From CAVURW01 sp963743595 (GTDB taxonomy: Bacteria; Verrucomicrobiota; Verrucomicrobiia; Methylacidiphilales; UBA1321): 64,000 nt of DNA. Below the pieces are notes generated by a model. The model saw only the letters and a program-made list of their open reading frames with translations, was not told the origin of the DNA and did no database searches. Location: the NCBI GenBank assembly GCA_963743595.1, contig CAVURW010000014.1, positions 62,001 through 126,000 on the forward strand, in the 5' to 3' direction. Shown here piece by piece: positions 40,429 through 48,120 of this stretch (its first letter is position 1; each line of letters starts with the position of its first letter). A program made the translations under genes and the position numbers.

Positions 40429-41184
40429 CTAGTATAATGGGACGGGAATCTGTTTAAGTACGTGCGCGCTCGAGTTCTCCGGATCATACGTCACGTCCAG
40501 GGTCTTTGTCCCGCGCTTCAGTTGTTCCTTCCACTCCTTGGACTCGGTAAGAATTACCTCACAGTTAATCGAGTTCCCGTTCAAATCCACATAAGTGTAC
40601 TTCACAAAAGAGAGCGTGCCACCTCCCGTCAGCACGTTGCTTCGAATCGTCTTTGTGGAGATGTCCGTAATCGTGGCAGTTACTGATCTGCCCTGCTCTC
40701 GAATGGCCGTGTTTCTTGAGCCGATGTAAAACCCTGTTCCCAGCAACCCGGCAGTTGCCGCCGTAAAGAAAATTCCCGCGCGAAGCATCCACACGCCCGA
40801 CGTGTACATATCAGTCGAGCCCTGCACCATGCTTTGTGACGGGTCGTCTTTCAGGTAAACAATGGGCACTTTCCCTCCGTTCGGAATCTGGTTCCAGAAC
40901 GAATAATCCACGCTCATCGATCCACCATGTTGCACATTATTTGAGTCCAGGTAGGCGTAATAGAGAACGTAATCGTCCCGGTTTTTAAGATGATTGATGT
41001 CGTGGACGGTCACGCTGGCCTCCATCTCCACTCCCTCCGTTTGATACCGGGAATAGAGGTCGAACACTTGGTGCGCACCTACCAGAGGGTAGATGGTCAT
41101 CGGCGAGATGATCAGCCCCATGAGCGTGTACACATTCCAGTATCCCTTTATCGGTTTAATCTTCTTGGGAGTACCGTTCGCCAT
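40429..41184 (-). CDS. DUF3592-like membrane protein, paralogue B
   Basis: 251 residues with the same architecture as A1 and A2 but more distant sequence: 'KIKPIKGYWNVYTLMGLIIS' (first helix), 'GGKVPIVYLKDDPSQSMVQG', a second helix at about 130-155, and 'TKTLDVTYDPENSSAHVLKQ' at the end. The shared 'PIKGYWN' and 'VPIVYLxDxP' motifs show common ancestry with A. It is first in the operon B-A2-HEAT-(remnant)-A1 and divergent from the gene at 41283. A second, deleted copy of B is at 38653-38808. Confidence 0.75.
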   Translation of the reverse strand: MANGTPKKIKPIKGYWNVYTLMGLIISPMTIYPLVGAHQVFDLYSRYQTEGVEMEASVTVHDINHLKNRDDYVLYYAYLDSNNVQHGGSMSVDYSFWNQIPNGGKVPIVYLKDDPSQSMVQGSTDMYTSGVWMLRAGIFFTAATAGLLGTGFYIGSRNTAIREQGRSVTATITDISTKTIRSNVLTGGGTLSFVKYTYVDLNGNSINCEVILTESKEWKEQLKRGTKTLDVTYDPENSSAHVLKQIPVPLY

Positions 41185-41282
41185 ATCACCTCAGCACCTC
41201 AGCTGCTCGAACATGAAATGATCCGGGAGAGAAAGAAAGCTTTTTGGAAACTCGGTTCACGATATTCTCAAGATTCACCGGA

Positions 41283-41828
41283 ATGAAAATGAAACTTCCC
41301 TTATTGCTCAGCCTCAGCGTCCTGTTCTTCAGTTCCCTCTCAGCTGCGCCTGTGGTCGTCGATAACACGATGAAAATGGACCTGCCCGATGGCTGGACGC
41401 AAGACCCCGTACAACCGCCCCGCACCTTTATTGCTCACGATCCCAAGCATGAGATTACCATTGACCTGATCTCTAAAGGCTTTAACGAGTACCCCGCTAA
41501 CGACCCGACCTTCCTCTCCACCTTTAAGACGAATCTTGTCGAGATCGCGCTCAAGAACGGTGCGACACTCACCTTCGATGGCGAGGAGGCCCGCACGATG
41601 AACGGCGCGCCCGCACATGCCTGCTGGGGCAATGTGACGGCCACCGATTCCAATCCCGGCTATTCATTCCGTGTCTATTTTGTCGTGGCCAATGGCAATG
41701 TCTACATCCTCACCTTGAAGACGGGAAACACGGCGCTTCTTCCCCAGCTCAAGCAGCTCGGTGATACGTGGACGTTTGCGAACCCGCCCTCGTTTCCACC
41801 GCGCGTGGCCGCACCCGCGACTAAGTAG
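41283..41828 (+). CDS. Secreted hypothetical protein
   Basis: 181 residues from ATG 41283 (a second ATG is at 41289). The signal peptide 'MKMKLPLLLSLSVLFFSSLS' ends near 'SAA'. The mature part resembles the domain found in PsbP/LpqN-like or 'DUF1795'-type proteins: 'MKMDLPDGWTQDP', 'FIAHDPKHEITIDLISKGF', 'GNVYILTLKTG' and 'LKQLGDTWTF', a pattern seen in proteins with a start 'P.gW' and an end 'l..il.sf.f'. I do not assign a specific family. It is divergent from the DUF3592 operon and convergent with dcd (13 bp apart). Confidence 0.65.
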   Translation: MKMKLPLLLSLSVLFFSSLSAAPVVVDNTMKMDLPDGWTQDPVQPPRTFIAHDPKHEITIDLISKGFNEYPANDPTFLSTFKTNLVEIALKNGATLTFDGEEARTMNGAPAHACWGNVTATDSNPGYSFRVYFVVANGNVYILTLKTGNTALLPQLKQLGDTWTFANPPSFPPRVAAPATK

Positions 41829-41841
41829 ACCCTTAGGACCG

Positions 41842-42411
41842 TTACGGCTTCGGTAACGTAACGCCCGTCTGCTTCATGTATTTCCCAGCCCGATCGGCGT
41901 AAGAAACTTCGCACACTTCATGAGCGGCCAGGAACAGCACCTGCGCCAGTCCTTCGTTCGCGTAGATACGTGCGGGAAGCGGCGTTGTATTGGAGATTTC
42001 CAGTGTCACGTGCCCTTCCCATTCGGGCTCAAACGGCGTTACGTTCACGATGATCCCGCACCGCGCGTAGGTCGATTTACCCAGGCAAATCGTCAAAATA
42101 TCGCGGGGGATCCGAAAATATTCCACGCTGCGGGCCAGCGCAAACGAATTGGGCGGAACAATGCAGACGTCCGTGGTCATATCGACCAGGCTTTTCTCGT
42201 CGAAAGCCTTGGGGTCAACCACGGTGTTAAACACGTTCGTAAAGACCTTAAACTGGTTCGAAACGCGTAAATCGTAGCCGTAACTGGAGAGCCCATAGCT
42301 GACGATCGATTGCCCCGACTCCGTCTTCCGCACCTGATTCTCACAAAAGGGCTCAATCATGCCCTTTTCTAAAGCCATTTTCCGAATCCAACCATCTGAG
42401 TGTACGCCCAT
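41842..42411 (-). CDS. dcd: dCTP deaminase
   Basis: Deaminates dCTP to dUTP in thymidylate synthesis. From ATG 42411 the 189 residues show 'SYGLSSYGYDLRVSNQFKVF', 'GKSTYARCGIIVNVTPFEPE' and 'WEGHVTLEISNTTPLPARIY' followed by 'EGLAQVLF'. These match the trimeric dCTP deaminase core; the catalytic Glu is expected in 'TLEISN'. Bifunctional and monofunctional enzymes are close in sequence, so release of dUMP cannot be excluded. A GTG at 42417 adds two residues. It is convergent with the upstream secreted-protein gene. Confidence 0.92.
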   Translation of the reverse strand: MGVHSDGWIRKMALEKGMIEPFCENQVRKTESGQSIVSYGLSSYGYDLRVSNQFKVFTNVFNTVVDPKAFDEKSLVDMTTDVCIVPPNSFALARSVEYFRIPRDILTICLGKSTYARCGIIVNVTPFEPEWEGHVTLEISNTTPLPARIYANEGLAQVLFLAAHEVCEVSYADRAGKYMKQTGVTLPKP

Positions 42412-42454
42412 CGTCACACCCTACTTCACATGGGCCGTCCCACTCAACACCAAC

Positions 42455-42871
42455 CTAGAACTCGATCGTAAAGACCTTGATCCCGCCCGATTCCCGCTCG
42501 CCGCCGGGAGCATCGATTCCCGTAATGGTCCGCACACCCGTAGGTGCGCCGGAAATGTGAACCGTAATGGAGCCATCAGGCAGGGCAGCATACTTCTCGC
42601 CATACCCAAACTTCGCTGGCGCAAATGGATTGATCAGGTTCGCACCGTATCTCGTTAAATCGACAAACACACCGCCCAGTTTCGCATGCAATTTCTCGCC
42701 GGGCGCGCGATGCTCCGGTTCCACGCTGGAGGGAGAAATCTGCGCGTATGTGGGTTGCACGTAGGGATGAATAAACGTCACGCCCGTACTCTTCGAACGC
42801 TCCTGCGCTTGCAGCCCGGAAATGGCACAACACAAGGTTAAAAAGAGCGCAGTAGAGAGATACGTTTTCAT
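42455..42871 (-). CDS. Secreted hypothetical protein (138 aa)
   Basis: 138 residues from ATG 42871 (a GTG precedes it). The signal peptide 'MKTYLSTALFLTLCCAISG' ends near 'LQAQ'. The mature ~115 residues are not recognised. They include 'HPYVQPTYAQISPSSVEPEH', 'LINPFAPAKFGYGEKYAALP' and 'GSITVHISGAPTGVRTITGI', suggesting beta structure, with no Cys in the mature part. It lies 43 bp upstream of dcd on the same strand and 75 bp after the DCC-family gene, so the three may be co-transcribed. Function unknown; envelope location is likely. Confidence 0.6.
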   Translation of the reverse strand: MKTYLSTALFLTLCCAISGLQAQERSKSTGVTFIHPYVQPTYAQISPSSVEPEHRAPGEKLHAKLGGVFVDLTRYGANLINPFAPAKFGYGEKYAALPDGSITVHISGAPTGVRTITGIDAPGGERESGGIKVFTIEF

Positions 42872-42946
42872 CACCTAGGACCGTAGCCCTCATTCAGAAC
42901 CAGGTCAATCCGACGGAGTGAACTTTTTACAATTCGTAATGGAAAA

Positions 42947-43402
42947 CTAATCCAGAAACCGAAACCGCTCTTCTTTCGTGGGAAGCCGACACGTATCCAG
43001 CTTCCCGAAAATGCTGTAGCGCGTCTTCGAGACCACCCGATAACCCAAGTCCGCAAGAGATCGGGGAATCAGCTCCAGCAGACCGCTTAAGAATCGGTAG
43101 TTTTTCAGTCGACGCATCACGCGGTAGACCGCCTCCGTTCGCGCAAACGCCCGCTCTTGGCCAGCCTCCCGCTCCACAACCACTACAGAATCGACATTCA
43201 CCACCGCTGGAAACTCACGGGCCACCTCTTTAAAGCGCTCTCCCTGTTTCGGGCCAAAACGAATCGTACCGGCCGGATCATTCTTCATGACCAGATCCAC
43301 CCAGCGATTGCACATGGAGCATTCCCCATCGAAAAAGATGGTGATCGGGCGAGCCTCATCGGTCACCGGCTCATATGCGCCTCTTGAAACGTTGGTGGTC
43401 AT
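42947..43402 (-). CDS. DCC-family thiol-disulfide oxidoreductase-like protein (DUF393)
   Basis: 151 residues with the DCC signature: 'ITIFFDGECSMCNRWVDLVM', i.e. D-G-x-C-x-x-C, followed by 'GTIRFGPKQGERFKEVA', 'VNVDSVVVVE' and 'TEAVYRVMRRLKNYRFLSG', all conserved in DUF393. The family has a thioredoxin-like fold and is predicted to use the two Cys for redox chemistry; partners and substrates are not known. No signal peptide. It is divergent from the DUF2167 gene (120 bp gap) and upstream of the secreted-protein gene and dcd. Confidence 0.88.
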   Translation of the reverse strand: MTTNVSRGAYEPVTDEARPITIFFDGECSMCNRWVDLVMKNDPAGTIRFGPKQGERFKEVAREFPAVVNVDSVVVVEREAGQERAFARTEAVYRVMRRLKNYRFLSGLLELIPRSLADLGYRVVSKTRYSIFGKLDTCRLPTKEERFRFLD

Positions 43403-43521
43403 GGTTCGCTAATAATGTATCACACTTCAGCAGCGCGTCTCGCAAGTGCCGATTGCTCTTCATGAATATCGCTACAATTCACAAAAACTTGACTTATCCA
43501 TAGGTCCAGCTAACCAACCTT

Positions 43522-44481
43522 ATGCCCTTCTTCCATGCGGCTCGTGCCGCCCTCCTCATTGTTCTGGCTGTCGTCACCACCTTCTCGCTGGCCGTTGCGC
43601 AAGCTGATCCTGCGCAGGCTGAGGCGCTGAAAAAAGCGATGCAAGTCCTGAACGGCCTGCATTGGCAGAAAACTGGCAGCATCCAAGTGCCCAGTGCTGA
43701 AGCGACCATCACGCTGAATCCCGATTTCTACTACTTGAACTCAAGTGACGCACAAGATTTCGTCGAGAAGATTTGGGGAAATCCCAGAGACTCCAGCCTT
43801 CTCGGAATGATCTTTCCGGCGAACGTGGAACCGCTGAGCGAAGATGCCTGGGGTGTGCTGATCACCTATGAAGATAGCGGGCACGTGAGCGATAGTGACG
43901 CGGCGACGATTAACTACGGCGACCTCCTTACCCAAATGAAACAAGAGGCTCACGAGGAGAGCGAAGATCGTATTAAGCAGGGCTACAGCAAGATGGAATT
44001 GATGGGTTGGGCAGCGCAACCGCACTACGACAAAGAGGCGCACAAGCTCTATTGGGCGATGAATTACGATACCGGAGATCCTGCGAACCCTGGACTCAAT
44101 TACCGTCTTCGTATTCTGGGTCGTCAAGGCGTTCTCGTTCTCAACGCAATCGGTGGGGCCAACCAATTTAAGATGATCGATAGCAAGACTGCCGAGGTTC
44201 TCTCGATGGCCGATTTCAATCCGGGCAACAAGTACACCGATTACAACGCATCTACCGATAAACTCGCTGAAGGCGGTTTGGCGGCATTAATCGGTGGCGG
44301 CGCACTGTACGGTGCGGTGAAACTCGGTCTCTTTGCCGGACTGTTGAAAGTCCTCCTGGTCGGTTGGAAATTTGTATTGATCGGCGTTCTTGCGGTCGGT
44401 GCGGCGGTCAAGAATTTCTTCAGCAATTTGTTCGGTCAAAAGACCGTTAAACTGCCGAACGATCAAAATCGCCAGCCGTAG
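43522..44481 (+). CDS. DUF2167-family membrane protein
   Basis: 319 residues. A signal peptide (about 1-28, ending 'LAVAQA') is followed by the DUF2167 domain with 'LHWQKTGSIQVPSAEATITL', 'YYLNSSDAQDFVEKIWGNP', 'GMIFPANVEPLSEDAWGVLI', 'DKEAHKLYWAMNYDTGD' and 'NYRLRILGRQGVLVLNAIGG'. A C-terminal hydrophobic pair (about 255-300) anchors it in the membrane. This order is the same as in characterised members of the family, whose function is still not known. It ends next to the palindromic repeat and is divergent from the DCC gene. Confidence 0.92.
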   Translation: MPFFHAARAALLIVLAVVTTFSLAVAQADPAQAEALKKAMQVLNGLHWQKTGSIQVPSAEATITLNPDFYYLNSSDAQDFVEKIWGNPRDSSLLGMIFPANVEPLSEDAWGVLITYEDSGHVSDSDAATINYGDLLTQMKQEAHEESEDRIKQGYSKMELMGWAAQPHYDKEAHKLYWAMNYDTGDPANPGLNYRLRILGRQGVLVLNAIGGANQFKMIDSKTAEVLSMADFNPGNKYTDYNASTDKLAEGGLAALIGGGALYGAVKLGLFAGLLKVLLVGWKFVLIGVLAVGAAVKNFFSNLFGQKTVKLPNDQNRQP

Positions 44482-44729
44482 CGCGGAAGAGCTTCACGAT
44501 TATCCGCGAGTAATCACGGTTTCCGGGCAATCGGATTCGTCCGACTCGGCCAAGTTCACGTGGCGTCCAGCGCTACATTGATGGATGGAAGGTCCTGTTG
44601 AGGCCAGAGTCACACTGGTGGATGCAAGGTCACCTGGCGTCTAAGGTCATGTGGGTCCAGCGTCACGCTGCTGGATGCATGGCAAGGTCCATTCGACTCG
44701 AAAATGACTTCGCCATCCGGTCCCGTGTG
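44482..44729. other. Repeat-derived spacer left of the palindrome
   Basis: About 250 bp downstream of the DUF2167 gene. From about 44560 it consists of diverged copies of the 15-bp palindromic unit, one of which (44657-44671) reads close to CCAGCGTCACGCTGC. I see no gene; the short plus-strand frames are by-products of the repeats. Confidence 0.5.
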
Positions 44730-44991
44730 CCTCTAGGCCCGAAGGGACGGCTTCATGTCCAGCCCAGCTCAAGGAGCGTAGCGACGCAGGGCTGGGTATC
44801 GTCAAACAAGCGGTTGCGGGCTGTAAGCTCGCGTCAAACCGTTTGATCTTCAATGTCTCAGCGACCAGTCGCCCCCATCAACCTTTTACGCAGGCTTTCA
44901 GCCTGCAATCGCTTTTTAAGCGAACCCAGCCCTGCGTCGCCACGCGCCTGGAGCTGGGCTGAACATGAAGCCGTCCCTTCGGGCCTAGAGG
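44730..44991. repeat. Large palindrome (family A), 68-bp arms
   Basis: Arms 44730-44797 and 44924-44991 are near-perfect reverse complements separated by 126 bp. The outer ends carry CCTCTAGGCCCGAAGGGACGG and its complement; the inner ends carry GGGCTGGGT / ACCCAGCCC. The centre has its own hairpins: GCGGGCT-GTA-AGCTCGC and GCAGGCTTTCAGCCTGC. Related, less symmetrical elements occur at 7100, 36833, 52042-52406 and 58021-58330. Several short open frames cross it on both strands and are not called as genes. Confidence 0.85.
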
Positions 44992-45039
44992 CATCGCGAA
45001 CGCGAGAGCCTGGGAATGTTGGCCCAGGCCATATCGGGT

Positions 45040-45090
45040 CCAGCGTCAAGTGGATGCAACGTCACCTTGCTGGGTCCAGCGTCACGCTGG
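45040..45090. repeat. Array of 15-bp palindromes directly at a stop codon
   Basis: Three units follow each other: a degenerate copy from about 45040, GCAACGTCACCTTGC (45057-45071) and the perfect palindrome CCAGCGTCACGCTGG (45076-45090). The last unit ends at the base before the M20 peptidase stop codon (45091-45093). The same arrangement, with the same last unit, is found next to the nadE stop. Confidence 0.8.
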
Positions 45091-46452
45091 TCACGCTTGT
45101 TGCGCTGCTGCGATCTCTTCCAGCAACAGGCGATTCAATCTCGCGCCCAGCTCAATGTGTTCTACCGGAAATGTCTCGTTGGGACTGTGTGCCCGGCAAT
45201 TATCGAGGCAGAGTCCCAACAAAAGCGTATCGGCCTTAAGCACTGAGGCGAATTCGGCCACGATAGGAATGCTTCCTCCCACGCGAACCAGTGCCGGTTC
45301 CTGCCCAGGGAACAGTCTGCCTAAAGCGCGCTGAGCCGCTTTACCGAAACCCTCTTGCGGATTAACGAGATAGGGCAGGGCCGAATGGCCTGGCACCAGT
45401 TCCAGCTTTACCGTGGACGGACAGTTGCTTCGAAAATAGGCTTGGACCGCCTCCAGTACTTCGGCGGGTTCTTGATTCGGCACGAGGCGGAAGGTCAATT
45501 TCGCACTCGCTTTGCTGGGCAGAACCGTCTTGGTCCCTTCGCCCTGGTAGCCGCCGCCCATTCCATTGATCTCAGCTGTGGGACGCGCCCAGATTCGCTC
45601 GAGCGGACCGTACCCCGCTTCACCAGCCATCTCCGCCACACCCGCCTCTTGCTGCATCGACGCCTCCATGCCGCCGAGCTTAGCCCACGCCTCGTGCTCC
45701 CAGGGGGCGATCTCCTGCACATCATCGTAAAAGCCGGGCACAGTGACTCGCCGATTCTCATCGTGCAAACCGGCCAACAGCTTCGCCAAAACACGCAACG
45801 GGTTATCGATAGCTCCGCCAAATCCACCCGAGTGCAGATCCCGCACGGGTCCGGTAACATTCACCTCCAGAGCCGTTAACCCGCGCAGGCCATAGGAGAA
45901 AGTCGGAACGCCGGGCGCGACCATGGACGTATCCGAGACGGCCACCACATCGCACTTCAACTCCTCACGATTCGCCACCAAGAACGGGGAGAGATTCGGG
46001 CTACCCACTTCTTCCTCGCCCTCCACCAGCAACACCACATTGACAGGGAGATCGCCCGTCTCGTCCAAGGTGCGCGCCAAACCGACTAGATGCGCAAAGA
46101 TTTGGCCCTTGTTATCGGATGCGCCACGTGCCGTCACCAACCCATCCTTCACGGTCGGCACAAATGGCGGGCTGTCCCATAAGGAAACGGGATCGACCGG
46201 CTGCACGTCGTAATGCCCGTAAATGAGAACGGTGGGTCGCCCCTCTTTCTTCGGACCATGGCCGATGACCACGGGATGCCCTGCCGTGGGGCACACGCGA
46301 CTCGTAAAACCCCACGCTTCCATGAGGTTTCGCAGCCATTCCGCACACGCCAGCACCTGCGGCTGAAACGCCGGATCGGTGGAAACACTTCCAAATCGCA
46401 AAAACGTTAAATACTCCTCGAAAACTGCCGATGCACTCAGATCCTTTGACAT
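45091..46452 (-). CDS. M20-family dipeptidase
   Basis: Zinc-dependent peptidase of the M20 family, CNDP/PepV-like. From ATG 46452 the 453 residues contain 'TVLIYGHYDVQPVDPVSLW' (first His ligand and Asp), 'TARGASDNKGQIFAHLVGL' (bridging Asp), 'LLVEGEEEVGSPN' (catalytic Glu pair), 'YGLRGLTALEVNVTGPVRDL' with the lid-domain 'DLHSGGFGGAIDNP', and a C-terminal His near 'NETFPVEH'. A GTG at 46467 would add five residues. Dimerisation lid and catalytic domains are both complete. Substrate probably dipeptides; symbol not assigned. Confidence 0.9.
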   Translation of the reverse strand: MSKDLSASAVFEEYLTFLRFGSVSTDPAFQPQVLACAEWLRNLMEAWGFTSRVCPTAGHPVVIGHGPKKEGRPTVLIYGHYDVQPVDPVSLWDSPPFVPTVKDGLVTARGASDNKGQIFAHLVGLARTLDETGDLPVNVVLLVEGEEEVGSPNLSPFLVANREELKCDVVAVSDTSMVAPGVPTFSYGLRGLTALEVNVTGPVRDLHSGGFGGAIDNPLRVLAKLLAGLHDENRRVTVPGFYDDVQEIAPWEHEAWAKLGGMEASMQQEAGVAEMAGEAGYGPLERIWARPTAEINGMGGGYQGEGTKTVLPSKASAKLTFRLVPNQEPAEVLEAVQAYFRSNCPSTVKLELVPGHSALPYLVNPQEGFGKAAQRALGRLFPGQEPALVRVGGSIPIVAEFASVLKADTLLLGLCLDNCRAHSPNETFPVEHIELGARLNRLLLEEIAAAQQA

Positions 46453-46551
46453 TGCACTATCAAACACCCGGAACGCCCGCGGGTCAACCGATCAGCACTT
46501 TCCTTGCCTCTCAAAAAGTGGACGAACCTTGCTGTCTGTAGCGTCTATCTT

Positions 46552-48114
46552 ATGACATTCCGGCCCTTTCTCTGCTCACTTTTGGTCGTCGCTCTTTTCC
46601 AATCGATAGGCGCGCAAACGCCTTCGCCAACAGCGACACCATCCGCCGAGTCACCTACCCCTACGGCGACCCCCAGCCCGTCACCGACGGCTACGCCGAC
46701 TCCGAAGGCGTCCGAAACTCCCGTTACGCACATTGTTGATTTGATCCAAGACCTCGAACAAAAGTTGATTACGGACTCGATTAAGAACGGGCGACAGGTA
46801 TACCCCAGCGGCCAATACTCGCTGCTGGACAGGGTGAAGGCCGATGTTAAACAGTCCAACTTCACACAGGGCCGACAAGATCTGACTCAGGCTCAACAAA
46901 CGGTCGATAGCCAAGGCCAATACACCGACCAATTTTTGGCAATTGAAAAGTTGATCGCCTCCGAACAGGATCTAGTGGAGAAGGAGCTGTTGGACCAGGT
47001 CAACGTGGTTGTCGAAGAGGTCCGCAGTGCGATCCCCAAAGCTCAGAGCGAAACAGATCTCGACGATCTCTGGCTGAAGCTCTCGCACCTACGGCGCATT
47101 ATCGACGGTAATTATTACGGATACCAACAGGTTCAGGGTCCAGCGTTTAATCGTTTAAATAGAGCGACCGACTTCCTAACGTTCTGGCAAGAATACTTGG
47201 CACTGCGGAATGCGGGCTACTACCGTGCGGCAGTAAATATCCTTCAAGCCCAGGAGAACGGGCAGACATCCTTGCTCCCTCAAGACGATCTGGCGAAAGC
47301 GTTGGCGGAATGCGAGGCTAAGATTCCAGGGCAACCATCAGGGAAAGCAGCAACTCCTGCTCCCACCGCGGAATCTATCGACGCGATCTTAGACGGGATG
47401 CAATCCGGTAAGGATGCTGTATCGATGCTTTATACGATCGACAGCATCTCCGCGATGCACCCCTCTTCAGAGTTAACGCAGCTCGAATCGGAGCTCCAGC
47501 TTCTGGTCGCTTGTAACATCGACGTAAATGAAAGCCGGTACGGAAGCATCCTCTCTGCAGTCACGCAGCCGAACAAATCGCCGAGCCTGTGGCATTCCAA
47601 GCTCTCCAAGTATTTTCTCGCAGATTTCGTGGCAATTCTGCCCTCCTTCGTTGACTGGAAAGAGATGCCAGCCATTCAAGATAACGAGAAGATGGATGAT
47701 TATCTGCCTCGGATTATTACGGCGGCTCGCGATCAAAAGAAATGGTTCGTGGAGCAGAATCTGCTGGAGGTTTGGAGGAGCTACTCCATGCGAAATGGAA
47801 CGCCATCATGGCTCATGGGCGACCTCTTCGCCGTGCAAAACGTGGCATCGGCTGAAAACATGCAGCAGGCAGGGCAATTCGAGCCCGCAACCCTCTATTA
47901 CCTGGTCGCGATTCGATTCTCCTCCCGGTTTGGTCCGTTGAAAGAGGCTCAAGAACAATTGGCAGCGCTAAAAACCGCTCATCCAGATGATTACGATAAG
48001 GGGTTTAAGGATTTCAACTCATACGTGGCTGCCCCTCCGGCCAATATAGGTCAAACTCCAGATGCACCAGCTGCACCGCAGTCCCTGGCTGCCCCGGGCA
48101 CCACGAATAAATAG
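46552..48114 (+). CDS. Exported helical protein with Pro-Thr linker, paralogue 1
   Basis: 520 residues from ATG 46552. A signal peptide (about 1-21, 'MTFRPFLCSLLVVALFQSIG') is followed by a Pro/Thr/Ser-rich linker (about 23-60) and a long helical region. The section 'FLADFVAILPSFVDWKEMPA' with 'YLPRIITAARDQKKW' aligns with 'LVAKFIANFATLQDYPA' and 'WLRRILSIAQERQNW' in the next gene, so the two are paralogues. The helical text is reminiscent of TPR-like solenoids but no clear repeat consensus is visible. It ends in a Pro/Ala-rich tail. It is 6 bp upstream of paralogue 2. Function unknown. Confidence 0.68.
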   Translation: MTFRPFLCSLLVVALFQSIGAQTPSPTATPSAESPTPTATPSPSPTATPTPKASETPVTHIVDLIQDLEQKLITDSIKNGRQVYPSGQYSLLDRVKADVKQSNFTQGRQDLTQAQQTVDSQGQYTDQFLAIEKLIASEQDLVEKELLDQVNVVVEEVRSAIPKAQSETDLDDLWLKLSHLRRIIDGNYYGYQQVQGPAFNRLNRATDFLTFWQEYLALRNAGYYRAAVNILQAQENGQTSLLPQDDLAKALAECEAKIPGQPSGKAATPAPTAESIDAILDGMQSGKDAVSMLYTIDSISAMHPSSELTQLESELQLLVACNIDVNESRYGSILSAVTQPNKSPSLWHSKLSKYFLADFVAILPSFVDWKEMPAIQDNEKMDDYLPRIITAARDQKKWFVEQNLLEVWRSYSMRNGTPSWLMGDLFAVQNVASAENMQQAGQFEPATLYYLVAIRFSSRFGPLKEAQEQLAALKTAHPDDYDKGFKDFNSYVAAPPANIGQTPDAPAAPQSLAAPGTTNK

Positions 48115-48120
48115 CTTTTT

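Noticed and set aside
44598..45246. Several short open frames in the repeat region
   Set aside because: They follow the palindromes on both strands and differ between repeat copies; best explained as repeat by-products.
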